DNA of 64,000 nt from Streptomyces noursei ATCC 11455 (GCF_001704275.1 NZ_CP011533.1:6262001-6326000), one strand, 5' to 3'; shown: positions 1 to 9,003, counted from the first letter of the stretch. A program made the numbers and translations. The notes: generated from the letters alone by a model not told the origin.

Positions 1-328
1 CGGCCCACTTCTCCACCGCCGGGCCCTCGACCTCGACGGCCTTGCCGCAACCGCGGCACACCAGGTGGTGGTGATGGTCGTCGCTGTTGCACCGGCGGTA
101 GACGGCCTCGCCGTCGCTGGTGCGCAGCACGTCGACCTCGCCGGCGTCGGCGAGGGACTGGAGCGTCCGGTAGACGGTGGTCAACCCGACCGAGTCGCCC
201 CGGTGCTTGAGCATGTCGTGGAGCTCCTGCGCGCTGCGGAACTCGTCGACCTCGTCGAGTGCGGCCGAAACCGCGGTGCGCTGCCGCGTCGACCGGCCGC
301 GGACCGGAGATCCCGCGCTCGTCGCCAC
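1..328 (-). CDS. zur: Zur, Fur-family zinc uptake repressor (3' end outside window)
   Basis: Fur-family repressor. The visible 109 residues hold the N-terminal winged helix (HDMLKHRGDSVGLTTVYRTL) followed by the metal-binding dimerisation region with an HHHH run and the pair CRGCGKAVEVEG, typical of the structural zinc site. The GTG start at 328 is chosen because AGGGAGG lies about 6 nt upstream. The C-terminus runs off the left edge. It is the last gene of a same-strand set znuA-znuC-znuB-zur, 199 bp after znuB, so zinc sensing is coupled to the importer. Zinc-bound Zur is known in actinobacteria to shut off znuA, and matching boxes are present at 3297-3333. Assignment as Zur rather than Fur or Nur rests mainly on this context. 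Confidence 0.93.
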   Translation of the reverse strand, partial: MATSAGSPVRGRSTRQRTAVSAALDEVDEFRSAQELHDMLKHRGDSVGLTTVYRTLQSLADAGEVDVLRTSDGEAVYRRCNSDDHHHHLVCRGCGKAVEVEGPAVEKWA

Positions 329-527
329 CGTTGCCTCCCTAGGACGTCAGGACTTCTCCCGCGCATGCGTTTGGCCATTGTGCCAGGTGATGACCGGAAG
401 CCCTGTTTGGCGCTTACCTCTACTCCCTTATGTATCCCTCGGACGGGCCGTCCCACACCGCCCGAGGACCGTCCCCGCGCGCCGGCGCGATCTTGCGCGC
501 CGGTGCGACGGGATGCCTGTGACGCCG

Positions 528-1412
528 TTACACCCGGACGTCGTCCTCGGCGGTGCGGCCGGCCGGCACTTCCAGGGTGCACCCCTTCCCGGCCGCCGCG
601 GCCCGCCTTCTGGCCAACGGGGTGGCCAGCGCCGTGAAGACCACGAACAGGGCGATGGCGAACAGCACGATGGTCGCGCCGGACGGCACGTCGACGTAGT
701 ACGAGGCGGTGGTGCCGGTGAGGGTCACCGCCACACCGATCGCCACCGCGGTCGCGAAGGTCACCGCGAAGCTGCGACTGATCTGCTGGGCCGCCGCGAC
801 CGGGATCACCATCAGCGCGCTGACCAGCAGCAGACCGACCACCCGCATGGCGACCGTGACGGTGACCGCGGCGGTCACCGCGATCAGCAGGTTCAGCAGC
901 CGCACCGGCAGGCCGGTGACCCGGGCGAACTCCTCGTCCTGGCAGACTGCGAACAGCTGGCGGCGCAGCCCCACCGTGATCGCCAGCACCAGCGCGGCCA
1001 GTACGTAGATCGTCGTCATGTCCTGCGGCGAGACGGTGGTGATCGAACCGAACAGATACGTGCCCAGGTTGGCGCTGGAGCCCGCGTCCGAGAGGTTCAT
1101 CAGCATCACACCGCCTGCCATGCCGCCGTAGAACAGCATGGCCAGCGCCAGATCGCCGCGGGTCTTGCCGTACCAGCGGATCAGCTCCATCACCACCGAA
1201 CCGACGACCGCGACCGCGGTGGCGACCCAGACCGGGCTGGTGTTGAGCAGGAAGCCCAGGCCGACCCCGGTCAGCGCGACATGGCCGATGCCGTCGCCCA
1301 TCAGGGCCTGGCGGCGCTGGACGAGGTAGATGCCGATGGCGGGCGCGGTGATCCCGACGATCAGGGCGGCGATCAGCGCCCGCTGCATGAAGGCGAAGTC
1401 GAGCATTTCCAT
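528..1412 (-). CDS. znuB: ZnuB, zinc ABC transporter membrane subunit
   Basis: 294-residue polytopic protein of the ABC-3 permease family with about eight hydrophobic segments; YLVQRRQALMGDGIGHVALT near residues 28-48 is the conserved cytoplasmic loop of this family. It should form the channel through which zinc delivered by ZnuA crosses the membrane, powered by ZnuC. It starts 12 bp after the znuC stop. Two in-frame ATGs (1412 and 1406) are close together and neither has a strong Shine-Dalgarno sequence, which suggests translational coupling to znuC. The C-terminus is short and basic. Family and operon context agree well; manganese as an alternative substrate is made unlikely by the Zur boxes. 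Confidence 0.94.
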   Translation of the reverse strand: MEMLDFAFMQRALIAALIVGITAPAIGIYLVQRRQALMGDGIGHVALTGVGLGFLLNTSPVWVATAVAVVGSVVMELIRWYGKTRGDLALAMLFYGGMAGGVMLMNLSDAGSSANLGTYLFGSITTVSPQDMTTIYVLAALVLAITVGLRRQLFAVCQDEEFARVTGLPVRLLNLLIAVTAAVTVTVAMRVVGLLLVSALMVIPVAAAQQISRSFAVTFATAVAIGVAVTLTGTTASYYVDVPSGATIVLFAIALFVVFTALATPLARRRAAAAGKGCTLEVPAGRTAEDDVRV

Positions 1413-1424
1413 GGTGGCGGGCCC

Positions 1425-2249
1425 CTAGCTCAGCAGGCCGGTGCGGAGCGGCTCCGCGGCGGCGTCGGCGTGCGGATGGACGTGGTCGTGGCCGGGCAGG
1501 GCGTGCTGCCCGACCGCCTCGGGCGGCGGGCCGTCGTGGACGACGCAGCCGTCCCGCAGCACCACAGCGCGGTCGATCAGCGGCTCCAGCGGGCCGAGTT
1601 CGTGCAGCACCAGCAGGACCGTGGCGCCGCGGCCGACCTGTTCGCGCAGCGCCGAGGCCAGCACCTCCTGGCTCGCCAGGTCCACGCCGGCCATCGGCTC
1701 GTCCATGATCAGCAGATCCGGTTCGCCGGCCAGCGCCCGGGCGATCAGCACCCGCTGGTGCTGCCCGCCCGACAGGGCGTTGACCGAGTCCTTGACCCGG
1801 TCCGCCATCCCGACCAGTTCCAGCGCGTGGTGCACCGCGGCCCGGTCCGCCTTGCGGAGCAGGCCGAGCTTCGTCCGGGCCAGCCGGCCGGCGGTGACCA
1901 CCTCGCGGACGGTGGCCGGCACCCCGCCGGCCGCGGTGGTGCGCTGCGGCACGTATCCGACCCGCGCCCAGTCCTTGAAGCGGCGGAACGGCGTCCCGAA
2001 GAGCGCGAGGTCACCGCTGGTCAGCGGGACCTGGCCGATCACCGAGCGGACGGCGGTGGACTTGCCCGAGCCGTTGGCGCCGAGCAGCGCGACGACCTCG
2101 CCGGACCGCACGGTCAGATCGACGCCGCGCAGCACCGGCCGGGAGCCCAGCGACGCGGTCGCCCCGCGCAGCTCGATCACCGCCGACCCGTCCTCGGCGC
2201 GCCGGCCACCGGCCTCCGGGGCTATGACGGGCTGGCCCATGTCCTTCAT
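1425..2249 (-). CDS. znuC: ZnuC, zinc ABC transporter ATPase
   Basis: ATPase subunit of the zinc importer. It contains a Walker A motif (LLGANGSGKST), a Q-loop (GYVPQR), an LSGGQHQRVLIARAL signature, Walker B (LLIMDEP) and the switch histidine (VLLVLHELGPL). The open frame extends upstream to 2444, but ATG 2249 is preferred because GGAGG lies 7 nt upstream. This gives 274 residues, normal for ZnuC, and removes an Arg/Ser-rich out-of-family extension. The tail after the ATPase core carries several histidines (GQHALPGHDHVHPHADA), a common feature of zinc transporters. It lies 85 bp after znuA and 12 bp before znuB. Confidence 0.95.
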   Translation of the reverse strand: MKDMGQPVIAPEAGGRRAEDGSAVIELRGATASLGSRPVLRGVDLTVRSGEVVALLGANGSGKSTAVRSVIGQVPLTSGDLALFGTPFRRFKDWARVGYVPQRTTAAGGVPATVREVVTAGRLARTKLGLLRKADRAAVHHALELVGMADRVKDSVNALSGGQHQRVLIARALAGEPDLLIMDEPMAGVDLASQEVLASALREQVGRGATVLLVLHELGPLEPLIDRAVVLRDGCVVHDGPPPEAVGQHALPGHDHVHPHADAAAEPLRTGLLS

Positions 2250-2334
2250 CTGTCGACCTCCGTCGTGCGATGCGTCCTGGTGTGCGGGGCGTACCGCGCG
2301 GGGTGCGCGGGACGCGGGAGGGGCCCGGGGCCGG

Positions 2335-3297
2335 TCACTTGGTGCCGAGCGCCTTCTGGAGCGCGGCGAGGTTGGCGCGCTGCACCGAGAAGTAGTCCTT
2401 GCCGCGGGACTTGTCGGTGATCCCCTCCAGCGGATCCAGCACATCGGTCTTCAGGTGCAGGTCGCCGGCGAGGGTCTTGGCGGTGGCCGGGTTGGCCAGC
2501 GTCTCGAAGAACACGGTGGAGACGTGGTGCTCCTCCGCGAGGGTGTGCAGGTCCTTGATCCGGTTGGCGCTGGGCTCGGACTCCGGGTCCAGACCGCTGA
2601 TCGCCTCCTCGACCAGGCCGTAGCGCTCGGCGAGGTAGCCGAAGGCGGCGTGCGTGGTGATGAAGGTGTCCGAGGCGCGGTTCTTCAGCCCGTCCGCGAA
2701 CTCCTTGTTCAGCGCGTCCAGCTTCTTCACCAGGACGTCGGTGTTCTTCTGGTAGTCGGCCCTGTGCTTCGGGTCGGCCTCCGCGAGCGTGGTGTTGACG
2801 CCCTTGGCGACCTCGGCGAACTTCACCGGATCCAGCCAGACGTGCGGGTCCTGGCCGGGCTCGGACTCGGAGTGCGCGTGGTTGTCGCCGGTGGTGTGGT
2901 GGTGCCCGTCCACCTCGGGACCGTGCGTCTCCATGCGGGTCAGCTTCGCCGCGTCGGCGATGTGCCGCACCCCGGACTGCGCGACCGCGTCGTCCACGGC
3001 GGGCTGCAGGCCCTTGAGGTAGACGATCGCGCCGGACTCGCCGAGCTGGCCGGTCTGCTTGGGGGTGAGCGTGAGGTCGTGCGGCTCCACGCCCGGCTTG
3101 GTGAGGTTGGACACCTCGACGTGCGACCCGCCGATCTGCTCGGCGAGGAACTGCATCGGATAGAACGACGCCGCCACCTTCAGCTTGCCGTCGTCGGTGC
3201 GCCCGGAGGCGGTGGTGGAGCAGGCGGAGAGACCCAGCAGGCCGAGTACCGCGGCTCCGGCGACGGCCGCGCGGGATATGTGAGGGCGTACGTTCAT
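2335..3297 (-). CDS. znuA: ZnuA, zinc-binding lipoprotein
   Basis: Solute-binding protein of the cluster A-I (TroA/ZnuA) type. The signal peptide ends in a lipobox (LGLLGLSACST), so it should be anchored outside the membrane. The family histidine PHDLTLTPKQ and a His/Asp/Glu-rich flexible loop around residues 125-150 (GHHHTTGDNHAH) preceding DPHVWLDP are zinc-capturing features. Three in-frame ATGs are available (3315, 3306, 3297). The third is preferred because the two Zur boxes overlap the first two, and because the 320-residue product then begins directly with a normal signal peptide. No clear Shine-Dalgarno precedes it, so the message may be nearly leaderless. Confidence 0.93.
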   Translation of the reverse strand: MNVRPHISRAAVAGAAVLGLLGLSACSTTASGRTDDGKLKVAASFYPMQFLAEQIGGSHVEVSNLTKPGVEPHDLTLTPKQTGQLGESGAIVYLKGLQPAVDDAVAQSGVRHIADAAKLTRMETHGPEVDGHHHTTGDNHAHSESEPGQDPHVWLDPVKFAEVAKGVNTTLAEADPKHRADYQKNTDVLVKKLDALNKEFADGLKNRASDTFITTHAAFGYLAERYGLVEEAISGLDPESEPSANRIKDLHTLAEEHHVSTVFFETLANPATAKTLAGDLHLKTDVLDPLEGITDKSRGKDYFSVQRANLAALQKALGTK

Positions 3298-3333
3298 GAC
3301 AGTCATTTTCAACAAACATGGAAATGATTGTCA
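3297..3333 (-). promoter_or_regulatory. Two tandem Zur boxes controlling znuA
   Basis: TGACAGTCATTTTCA (3297-3311; reverse complement TGAAAATGACTGTCA) and TGGAAATGATTGTCA (3319-3333) each match the 15-bp TGaaAatgatTttCA consensus known for actinobacterial Zur. They are spaced 22 bp start to start, two helical turns. They sit on the znuA start and upstream of divergent glyS, whose start is about 185 bp away, so glyS need not be affected. The match and its position are seen directly; Zur binding is inferred. Confidence 0.88.
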
Positions 3334-3518
3334 ACAAAGTGCGCGCCAGGTCACAGGGCGCCGACAACCGGCCGGAACCGATCCCGAATCGATTTGGTCC
3401 GGGGGGTACGCCCGCCGCTACCCTGAACTATTCGCCCAGCCGTCTCGCGATCACCACACCTCACCGAGGCGCAGCGCGCCCCCTATCCACTGTCCGACGT
3501 CGTACTGAAGAGAGCACC

Positions 3519-4901
3519 GTGGCCGCCGACAAGATCGATACCATCGTCAGCCTGAGCAAGCGCCGTGGCTTCGTCTACCCCTGCAGTGAGATCTACGGCG
3601 GCTCCCGCGCTGCCTGGGACTACGGTCCCCTCGGCGTCGAGCTCAAGGAGAACATCAAGCGCCAGTGGTGGCGTGCCATGGTCACCTCCCGCGAGGACGT
3701 GGTCGGCATCGACTCGTCGGTGATCCTGGCTCCCGAGGTGTGGCAGGCGTCCGGCCACGTCGCCACCTTCACCGACCCGCTCACCGAGTGCACCTCCTGC
3801 CACAAGCGCTTCCGCGCCGACCACCTGGAGGAGGCGTACGAGGCCAAGCACGGCAAGCTCCCCGAGAACGGCCTCGCCGACGTCAACTGCCCGCACTGCG
3901 GCAACAAGGGCGGCTTCACCGAGCCCAAGCAGTTCTCCGGTCTGCTCTCCACCCACCTCGGCCCGTCGCAGGACACCGCCTCCGTCGCCTACCTGCGCCC
4001 CGAGACCGCCCAGGGCATCTTCACGAACTTCGCGCAGGTCCAGCAGACCTCCCGGAAGAAGCCGCCGTTCGGCATCGCCCAGATGGGCAAGTCCTTCCGG
4101 AACGAGATCACTCCGGGCAACTTCATCTTCCGGACCCGCGAGTTCGAGCAGATGGAGATGGAGTTCTTCGTCAAGCCGGGCGAGGACGAGCAGTGGCACG
4201 AGTACTGGATGGAGCAGCGCTGGAACTGGTACCGCGACCTCGGTCTCCGCGAGGAGAACGTCCGCTGGTACGAGCACCCCAAGGAGAAGCTCTCCCACTA
4301 CTCCAAGCGCACCGCCGACATCGAGTACCGCTTCCAGTTCGGCGGCTCGGAGTGGGGCGAGCTCGAGGGCGTCGCCAACCGCACCGACTACGACCTCAAC
4401 GCGCACTCGAAGGCGTCCGGTCAGGACCTCTCCTACTTCGACCAGGAGGCCGGCGAGCGCTACACCCCGTTCGTCATCGAGCCGGCGGCCGGTGTCGGCC
4501 GCACCATGCTCGCCTTCCTCCTCGACGCCTACACCGAGGACGAGGCGCCGAACGCCAAGGGCAAGCTGGAGAAGCGCACCGTGCTGCGCCTCGACCCGCG
4601 CCTGTCCCCGGTGAAGGTCGCGGTCCTGCCGCTCTCCCGCAACCCGCAGCTCTCCCCGAAGGCCAAGGGGCTGGCCACGGACCTCCGCAAGTTCTGGAAC
4701 ATCGAGTTCGACGACGCGGGCGCCATCGGCCGCCGCTACCGCCGCCAGGACGAGATCGGCACCCCGTTCTGCGTCACCGTCGACTTCGACACCCTCGACG
4801 ACAACGCGGTCACGGTGCGCGAGCGCGACACCATGAAGCAGGAGCGTGTCAGCCTGGACCAGATCCAGTCCTACCTGGGCGCGCGTCTGCTCGGCTGCTG
4901 A
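3519..4901 (+). CDS. glyS: Glycyl-tRNA synthetase (class II, alpha2 type)
   Basis: Charges tRNA-Gly with glycine. The 460-residue product matches the usual length of the dimeric bacterial GlyRS. It begins with [18 protein letters not shown] and [14 protein letters not shown] (class II motif 1 area). It has zinc-ribbon cysteines (CTSCHKRF and CPHCG), motif 2 ([23 protein letters not shown], split here only by naming) and motif 3 ([14 protein letters not shown]), then the C-terminal anticodon-binding domain. The frame is open back to 3318, but GTG 3519 gives the family N-terminus and has GAAGAGAG upstream. It is divergent from znuA and followed by a strong hairpin terminator. Confidence 0.96.
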   Translation: MAADKIDTIVSLSKRRGFVYPCSEIYGGSRAAWDYGPLGVELKENIKRQWWRAMVTSREDVVGIDSSVILAPEVWQASGHVATFTDPLTECTSCHKRFRADHLEEAYEAKHGKLPENGLADVNCPHCGNKGGFTEPKQFSGLLSTHLGPSQDTASVAYLRPETAQGIFTNFAQVQQTSRKKPPFGIAQMGKSFRNEITPGNFIFRTREFEQMEMEFFVKPGEDEQWHEYWMEQRWNWYRDLGLREENVRWYEHPKEKLSHYSKRTADIEYRFQFGGSEWGELEGVANRTDYDLNAHSKASGQDLSYFDQEAGERYTPFVIEPAAGVGRTMLAFLLDAYTEDEAPNAKGKLEKRTVLRLDPRLSPVKVAVLPLSRNPQLSPKAKGLATDLRKFWNIEFDDAGAIGRRYRRQDEIGTPFCVTVDFDTLDDNAVTVRERDTMKQERVSLDQIQSYLGARLLGC

Positions 4902-4964
4902 ACCGCCTGACGGCGGGAGCGCCGACGACGGCGGCCGCGCGGCCGCCCGTCGCGACAACATGAA

Positions 4965-5011
4965 CGCCGGCCGGTCCCCGAGGAGTTGGGGACCGGCCGG
5001 CGTGGCGTTTT
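4965..5011. terminator. Intrinsic terminator between glyS and the TetR gene
   Basis: Perfect 15-bp stem, 4965-4979 pairing with 4988-5002, with an 8-nt loop and a TGGCGTTTT tail on the plus strand. It sits between two convergent genes and probably ends glyS transcription; the stem would also slow transcription from the TetR gene. Confidence 0.85.
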
Positions 5012-5054
5012 CTCGCGGGACGGACCGGCGCTCCGTCGCCTTCCCGGCCTGGCC

Positions 5055-5636
5055 CTAGCCGCGCAGCCCGCGCAGGACGAGGTCGCGGACCGCCTCGAAG
5101 TCGGCGGTGATCTCCGGACGGGACCACTCGGCGGCGTAGCACGGGTCGTGGAATCGTCCGGTGGCGGCGAAAACGGCGTGCGCGGTGGTGGCGGGGGACG
5201 GTGCGTGGAAGGTGCCCTCCCCGACGCCCGCCTCGATGATCTTCGTCAGCTGCGACTCCAGATCACTGACGTGCCGATCGACCACGCCACCGCTCTCGCC
5301 GATCAACGTCATGTACGTGGCGAAGAGTTCGGGATCGTCACCGGCCTTGTGCCGCTTGGCCTCGAAGAGCGTGGCGAGCCAGCGGCCCAGCCGACCCTCG
5401 GCGGCCCCCTCGTCGTCGACGATGGTCGCCAGCTGCTCGCTCGTGCGATCCAGCCAGCGCGCCGTGACCGCCTCCCGCAGCGCCGCCTTCGTACGGAAGT
5501 GCCGGTACACGCTGCCGTGACTGACGCCCAACGCCCGCGCGACATCGACGACCGTGGCCTTGGCCGGGCCGTACCGGCGCAGCACCTCCTCGGTAGCTTC
5601 GAGGATCCGCTCGGGCGTCAACGTCTCGGGGGGCAT
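5055..5636 (-). CDS. TetR-family transcriptional regulator
   Basis: 193-residue repressor. The N-terminal HTH is clear: LTPERILEATEEVLRRYG followed by TVVDVARALGVSHGSVYRHF (residues about 28-47). A helical ligand-binding domain with the YAAEW and PCY region near residue 165 follows. The target and ligand cannot be read from the sequence. The downstream neighbour glyS is convergent; upstream on the same strand lies the repeat pair 5701-6314 and then an aldo/keto reductase (6332-7342) it might control. The ATG at 5636 is directly followed by the TetR domain, so the start is secure. Confidence 0.9.
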   Translation of the reverse strand: MPPETLTPERILEATEEVLRRYGPAKATVVDVARALGVSHGSVYRHFRTKAALREAVTARWLDRTSEQLATIVDDEGAAEGRLGRWLATLFEAKRHKAGDDPELFATYMTLIGESGGVVDRHVSDLESQLTKIIEAGVGEGTFHAPSPATTAHAVFAATGRFHDPCYAAEWSRPEITADFEAVRDLVLRGLRG

Positions 5637-5700
5637 GGGGTCGGGTCGACCTTTCTCTTGAACGGTGCACGTACCTAATGGACGGTACCGGTTCCCGTTC

Positions 5701-5935
5701 TGGGGTGCGGTGTCCGCCGGGTCCGCCTGACGGCGGGGTGGTGCGGTGTCCGCCGTGCCCGCCTGACGGCGGGGTGCCGATCCGCTGCGCGGGGCGGTTC
5801 CGCTGCGCGGGGCGGTTCCGCTGCGCGGGGCTGGTCGGGTGCGGTGCCGGGTCTGTGGGGTGGGGGATGTGCGGACTGCTGCGCTTTACGTCCGCACATC
5901 CCCCACCCCACAGACCCGTCCCCTCCCGTTGATGG
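5701..5935 (+). repeat. Palindromic element A (29-bp stem, 13-nt loop)
   Basis: Non-coding GC-rich element in the 695-bp gap between the TetR gene and the aldo/keto reductase. From the left it holds two copies of CCGCCTGACGGCGG-type mini-hairpins and three tandem copies of CCGCTGCGCGGGG. A perfect 29-bp hairpin follows (5848-5876 with 5890-5918) with loop TGCTGCGCTTTAC (5877-5889), then a tail CCGTCCCCTCCCGTTGA. The same loop recurs in elements B, C and D of this window. Element B lies 130-150 bp away in inverted orientation. The 26-bp outer end seen in B, C and D was not found for A, so A may be truncated on the TetR side. Confidence 0.85.
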
Positions 5936-6049
5936 GTGGATTCCGGACCGTAGGGGTGCGCCTTGGTGGGTCCCTGCCGGTGGTGCGTTGGTGGAGTGTG
6001 CTGACGGCCGTCACCGGACCACTCACGTCGGCCCCCACCCACCGTCTTC

Positions 6050-6314
6050 ATGACCCTCAACGGGAGGGGACGGGCCGGAGGGGGTGGTGTGCAGGACGTA
6101 AAGCGCAGCAGTCCTGCACACCACCCCCTCCGGCCCGTCACCGCACCCAACCGCCCCGCGCAGCGGAACCGCCCCGCGCAGCGGATATCGGAAGAACCCG
6201 CCGTCAGGCGGGCCCGGCCCCGCGCAGCGGAAACCGCAAGACCCCGCCGCCAGGCGGGCCCGGCGCCGCGGGCGCAACAGGCGAACCCCCACGGCGCGAT
6301 CGCCGACAACGTGG
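6050..6314 (-). repeat. Palindromic element B, inverted partner of A
   Basis: Second copy of the family, in the opposite orientation. The perfect 29-bp stem is 6069-6097 with 6111-6139; the loop at 6098-6110 is GTAAAGCGCAGCA, the exact reverse complement of the loop in A. Outward from the stem come two CCCCGCGCAGCGG modules, a CCGCCGTCAGGCGG-type mini-hairpin, another module pair and finally the 26-bp end at 6289-6314. That end reads on the minus strand CCACGTTGTCGGC-N6-GCCGTGG and is also present in C and D. The space between A and B (5936-6049) holds no gene I can support. Confidence 0.85.
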
Positions 6315-6331
6315 GAAGTAAAGCTCAGCGC

Positions 6332-7342
6332 TTAGCGTTCGCGTTCGCTGTCCAAGTGGGCCATCTGCGACCTCGGGTAGCGGTCGCCCGCGGCGGCGCC
6401 GGCGGGGACGGCCTGTTCGATGGCGGTGAGGTCGGTGGGGGTCAGGGTGACGTCCAGGGCGCCGAGGGCCTCGGTGAGGCGGTCGCGGCGGCGGGCGCCG
6501 ACCAGGGGGACGATGTCCTCGCCGCGGGAGAGGACCCAGGCGATGGCGGTCTGGGCGACGGTGGTGCCCTTCTCGTCGGCGATCTTGCGGAGGGCGTCGA
6601 CCAGGTCGAGGTTGCGGTCGAGGTTCTCGCCCTGGAAGCGCGGGGACATCCCGCGGAAGTCGTTGGCGGCGAGCTTGCGGTCGCGGGCGAAGTGGCCGCT
6701 GATCAGGCCGCGGGAGAGGACTCCGTACGCGGTGATGCCGATGCCCAGTTCGCGGGCGGTGGGCAGGATCGCGTCCTCGATGCCGCGGGAGAGCAGGGAG
6801 TACTCGATCTGGAGGTCGGAGATCGGGGCGACGGCGGCGGCCCGGCGCAGCGTCTCCGCGCCGACCTCGGAGAGGCCGATGTGTCGGACGTGGCCGGCCT
6901 CGACGAGTTCGGCGATGGCGCCGATGGTCTCCTCGATCGGGACGTCGGGGTCGACGCGGGCGATGCGGTAGATGTCGATGTGGTCGGTGCCCAGCCGCTG
7001 GAGGGAGTACGCGGCGAAGTTCTTCACCGCGGCGGGGCGGCCGTCGTAGCCGCTGAAGCCGCCCTCGACGGTGCGCAGGGCGCCGAACTTCACGCTGATC
7101 AGGGCCTTTTCGCGGGCGGCGGCGGGGGCCGTGCGAAGCGCTTCGTTGATGAGCAGTTCGTTGTGGCCCATGCCGTAGAAGTCGCCGGTGTCGAGGAGGG
7201 TGACGTCGGCTTCGAGGGCGGCGTGGACGGTGGCGAGGGATTCGGCGCGGTCGGCGTCGCCGTAGAGGGCGGACATGCCCATGCAGCCGAGGCCGAGGGC
7301 GGAGGTCTGCGGGCCGGTGGTGCCGAGGGTGCGGGTCTGCAC
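6332..7342 (-). CDS. Aldo/keto reductase (AKR13-like)
   Basis: NADPH-dependent oxidoreductase with a TIM-barrel fold, 336 residues from GTG 7342, which has AGGAG 6 nt upstream; the longer frame to 7444 lacks family support. AKR signatures are present: TSALGLGCMGMS, LLDTGDFYGMGHNE (Asp and Tyr of the active site) and ALISVKFG (Lys). The usual catalytic His region reads DIYRIARVDP, so the His is absent, as in AKR13-type enzymes. The C-terminal cofactor-binding part (VPLVGARRRDRLTEALG) is intact. It probably reduces carbonyl compounds; the physiological substrate is unknown. Confidence 0.9.
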   Translation of the reverse strand: MQTRTLGTTGPQTSALGLGCMGMSALYGDADRAESLATVHAALEADVTLLDTGDFYGMGHNELLINEALRTAPAAAREKALISVKFGALRTVEGGFSGYDGRPAAVKNFAAYSLQRLGTDHIDIYRIARVDPDVPIEETIGAIAELVEAGHVRHIGLSEVGAETLRRAAAVAPISDLQIEYSLLSRGIEDAILPTARELGIGITAYGVLSRGLISGHFARDRKLAANDFRGMSPRFQGENLDRNLDLVDALRKIADEKGTTVAQTAIAWVLSRGEDIVPLVGARRRDRLTEALGALDVTLTPTDLTAIEQAVPAGAAAGDRYPRSQMAHLDSERER

Positions 7343-7509
7343 GGCGTGCTCCTGGGGTGCATAGGGAGGAGGAAAGGGGCGTCGACGGGCGGGTGGCCCG
7401 TCGTGCCGTGCATCAACCATGACATGTGGAGTGACAGATTTCAATATTTGTCAGTCGTGAGGGTGAAGGGTGGTGCCTGCGGTGGGGGCGTCCCGTACCC
7501 CGCCGCAGG

Positions 7510-8973
7510 TCAGCGCATGGTGCGGGGGAGACGGAGGCCGAGCAGGGTGGTGCCCACGACGATCGCCAGCTGGGTCAACAGGGCGGCGAGGAACGCGTCG
7601 CGGATGCCGGCGGAGGGGAGCAGGGCGAGGAAGAGCGTGCCGAGCGTCGCCACGCCCAGCGCCAGGCCCGACTGCTGGGTGGTGACCATCACGCCGCCAC
7701 CGACCCCGGCCTGCGCCACCGGCAGCTCGCTCAGCACGATCCGCAGCAGCACCGGCAGCACCAGCCCCTGGCCGATGCCCAGCACCGTCATGCTCGGCGC
7801 GAGCGCGGCGACCGGGATGCCGGGCCAGTCCGCGTGGACGGTCAGCGCCAGGATCGCGAGTCCGACGCCCTGGATCAGCGAGCCGGCGATCACCACCTTG
7901 CGCCCGAAGCGCTGCACCAGCCGGGGCCCGGCCAGCGAGGCGAGGAAGAACGCGACGCAGAGCGGGGCCAGCGAGACGCCCGCGGCCAGCGGCCCGTAGC
8001 GCAGTCCGCTCTGCAGGGCCACCGCCACCACGAACATGAAGCCGCCGAAGCCCACCGAGAACGGGACGATCATGGTCAGGCCGCTGCGGACGGAGCGGAT
8101 GTGGAACAGCGAGGGCGGGACCAGCGGCGTGCTGCCGGTGCGTTCCGCGCGGCGCTCCACGGCCACGAACGCCACGGCGGCGAACGGGAAGACGGCCAGC
8201 AGCAGCCAGGACCACAACGGCCAGCCGGCGGCGCGGCCCTCGGTCAGCGGCAGCAGCAGGCTGATCAGGGCGAGGGCGAGCAGCGCGGTGCCGGGAGCGT
8301 CCACCCGGCTGGGGTGCGGCGAGCGGGTCTCGGGCACGGTGCGGGCCGCGAGCAGCCAGGCCACGGCGGCGATCGGGACGTTCACCAGGAACACCGCGCG
8401 CCAGCCGCTGCCCGCCAGGTCCACAGAGACCAGCAGCCCGCCGAGCACCTGGCCGACGGCGCTGGAGACCCCGGCCGTACCGCCGTACAGGCTGACGGCC
8501 TTGGCGCGCCGCTTGCCGGAGGTCGTGGCCTGGATGGTGGCGAGCACCTGCGGCAGCAGCAGTGCGGCCGCCGCGCCCTGGGCGACCCGGGCGGCCACCA
8601 GCGACCAGGCGTCCGGGGCCAGTCCGCAGGCGAGCGAGGTCAGGCCGAAGGTGGCCAGCCCCCACAGGAACAGGCGGCGCCGGCCGACCATGTCGCCGAG
8701 CCGGCCGCCCAGGACCAGCAGTGTGGCATAGGCGACGCCGTAGCCGGCCACGACCATCTCCAACATCGCGGGGCCGGCGTGCAGATCGCGGTCGATGGTC
8801 GGTAGGGCGACGTTGACGATAAAGAAGTCGATCAAGGGGAGGGCCGCGCCCAACAGGACGGTCAGCAGGCCGAGCGGGGTCAGCAGCGGGGTGGTCGCCG
8901 GGCGGGGCCGGGCCGTCGCCGGGGTGGTGGACGGGGTGGCGGGGGCGGCGGATGCCAGGGGTGTTTCACTCAC
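7510..8973 (-). CDS. MFS drug exporter (DHA2 type, 14 TM)
   Basis: 487-residue major facilitator with 14 predicted hydrophobic segments. Characteristic motifs are LPTIDRDLHAGPAMLE after TM1, GGRLGDMVGRRRLFLWGL (motif A) and VLGGLLVSVDL (motif C region, typical of antiporters). It probably exports a toxic or signalling small molecule by proton antiport. It starts with GTG at 8973, 100 bp from the divergent MmyB-type regulator at 9074. The shared palindrome at 9004-9027 sits between them, so the exporter is likely repressed by that regulator. Substrate not deducible. Confidence 0.9.
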   Translation of the reverse strand: MSETPLASAAPATPSTTPATARPRPATTPLLTPLGLLTVLLGAALPLIDFFIVNVALPTIDRDLHAGPAMLEMVVAGYGVAYATLLVLGGRLGDMVGRRRLFLWGLATFGLTSLACGLAPDAWSLVAARVAQGAAAALLLPQVLATIQATTSGKRRAKAVSLYGGTAGVSSAVGQVLGGLLVSVDLAGSGWRAVFLVNVPIAAVAWLLAARTVPETRSPHPSRVDAPGTALLALALISLLLPLTEGRAAGWPLWSWLLLAVFPFAAVAFVAVERRAERTGSTPLVPPSLFHIRSVRSGLTMIVPFSVGFGGFMFVVAVALQSGLRYGPLAAGVSLAPLCVAFFLASLAGPRLVQRFGRKVVIAGSLIQGVGLAILALTVHADWPGIPVAALAPSMTVLGIGQGLVLPVLLRIVLSELPVAQAGVGGGVMVTTQQSGLALGVATLGTLFLALLPSAGIRDAFLAALLTQLAIVVGTTLLGLRLPRTMR

Positions 8974-9003
8974 GGTACGAGAATCCCGTCCCGCTCAGCC
9001 GGG

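Noticed and set aside
3334..3518. T-box riboswitch in the glyS leader
   Set aside because: No T-box bulge sequence or paired terminator/antiterminator was found before the GTG start.
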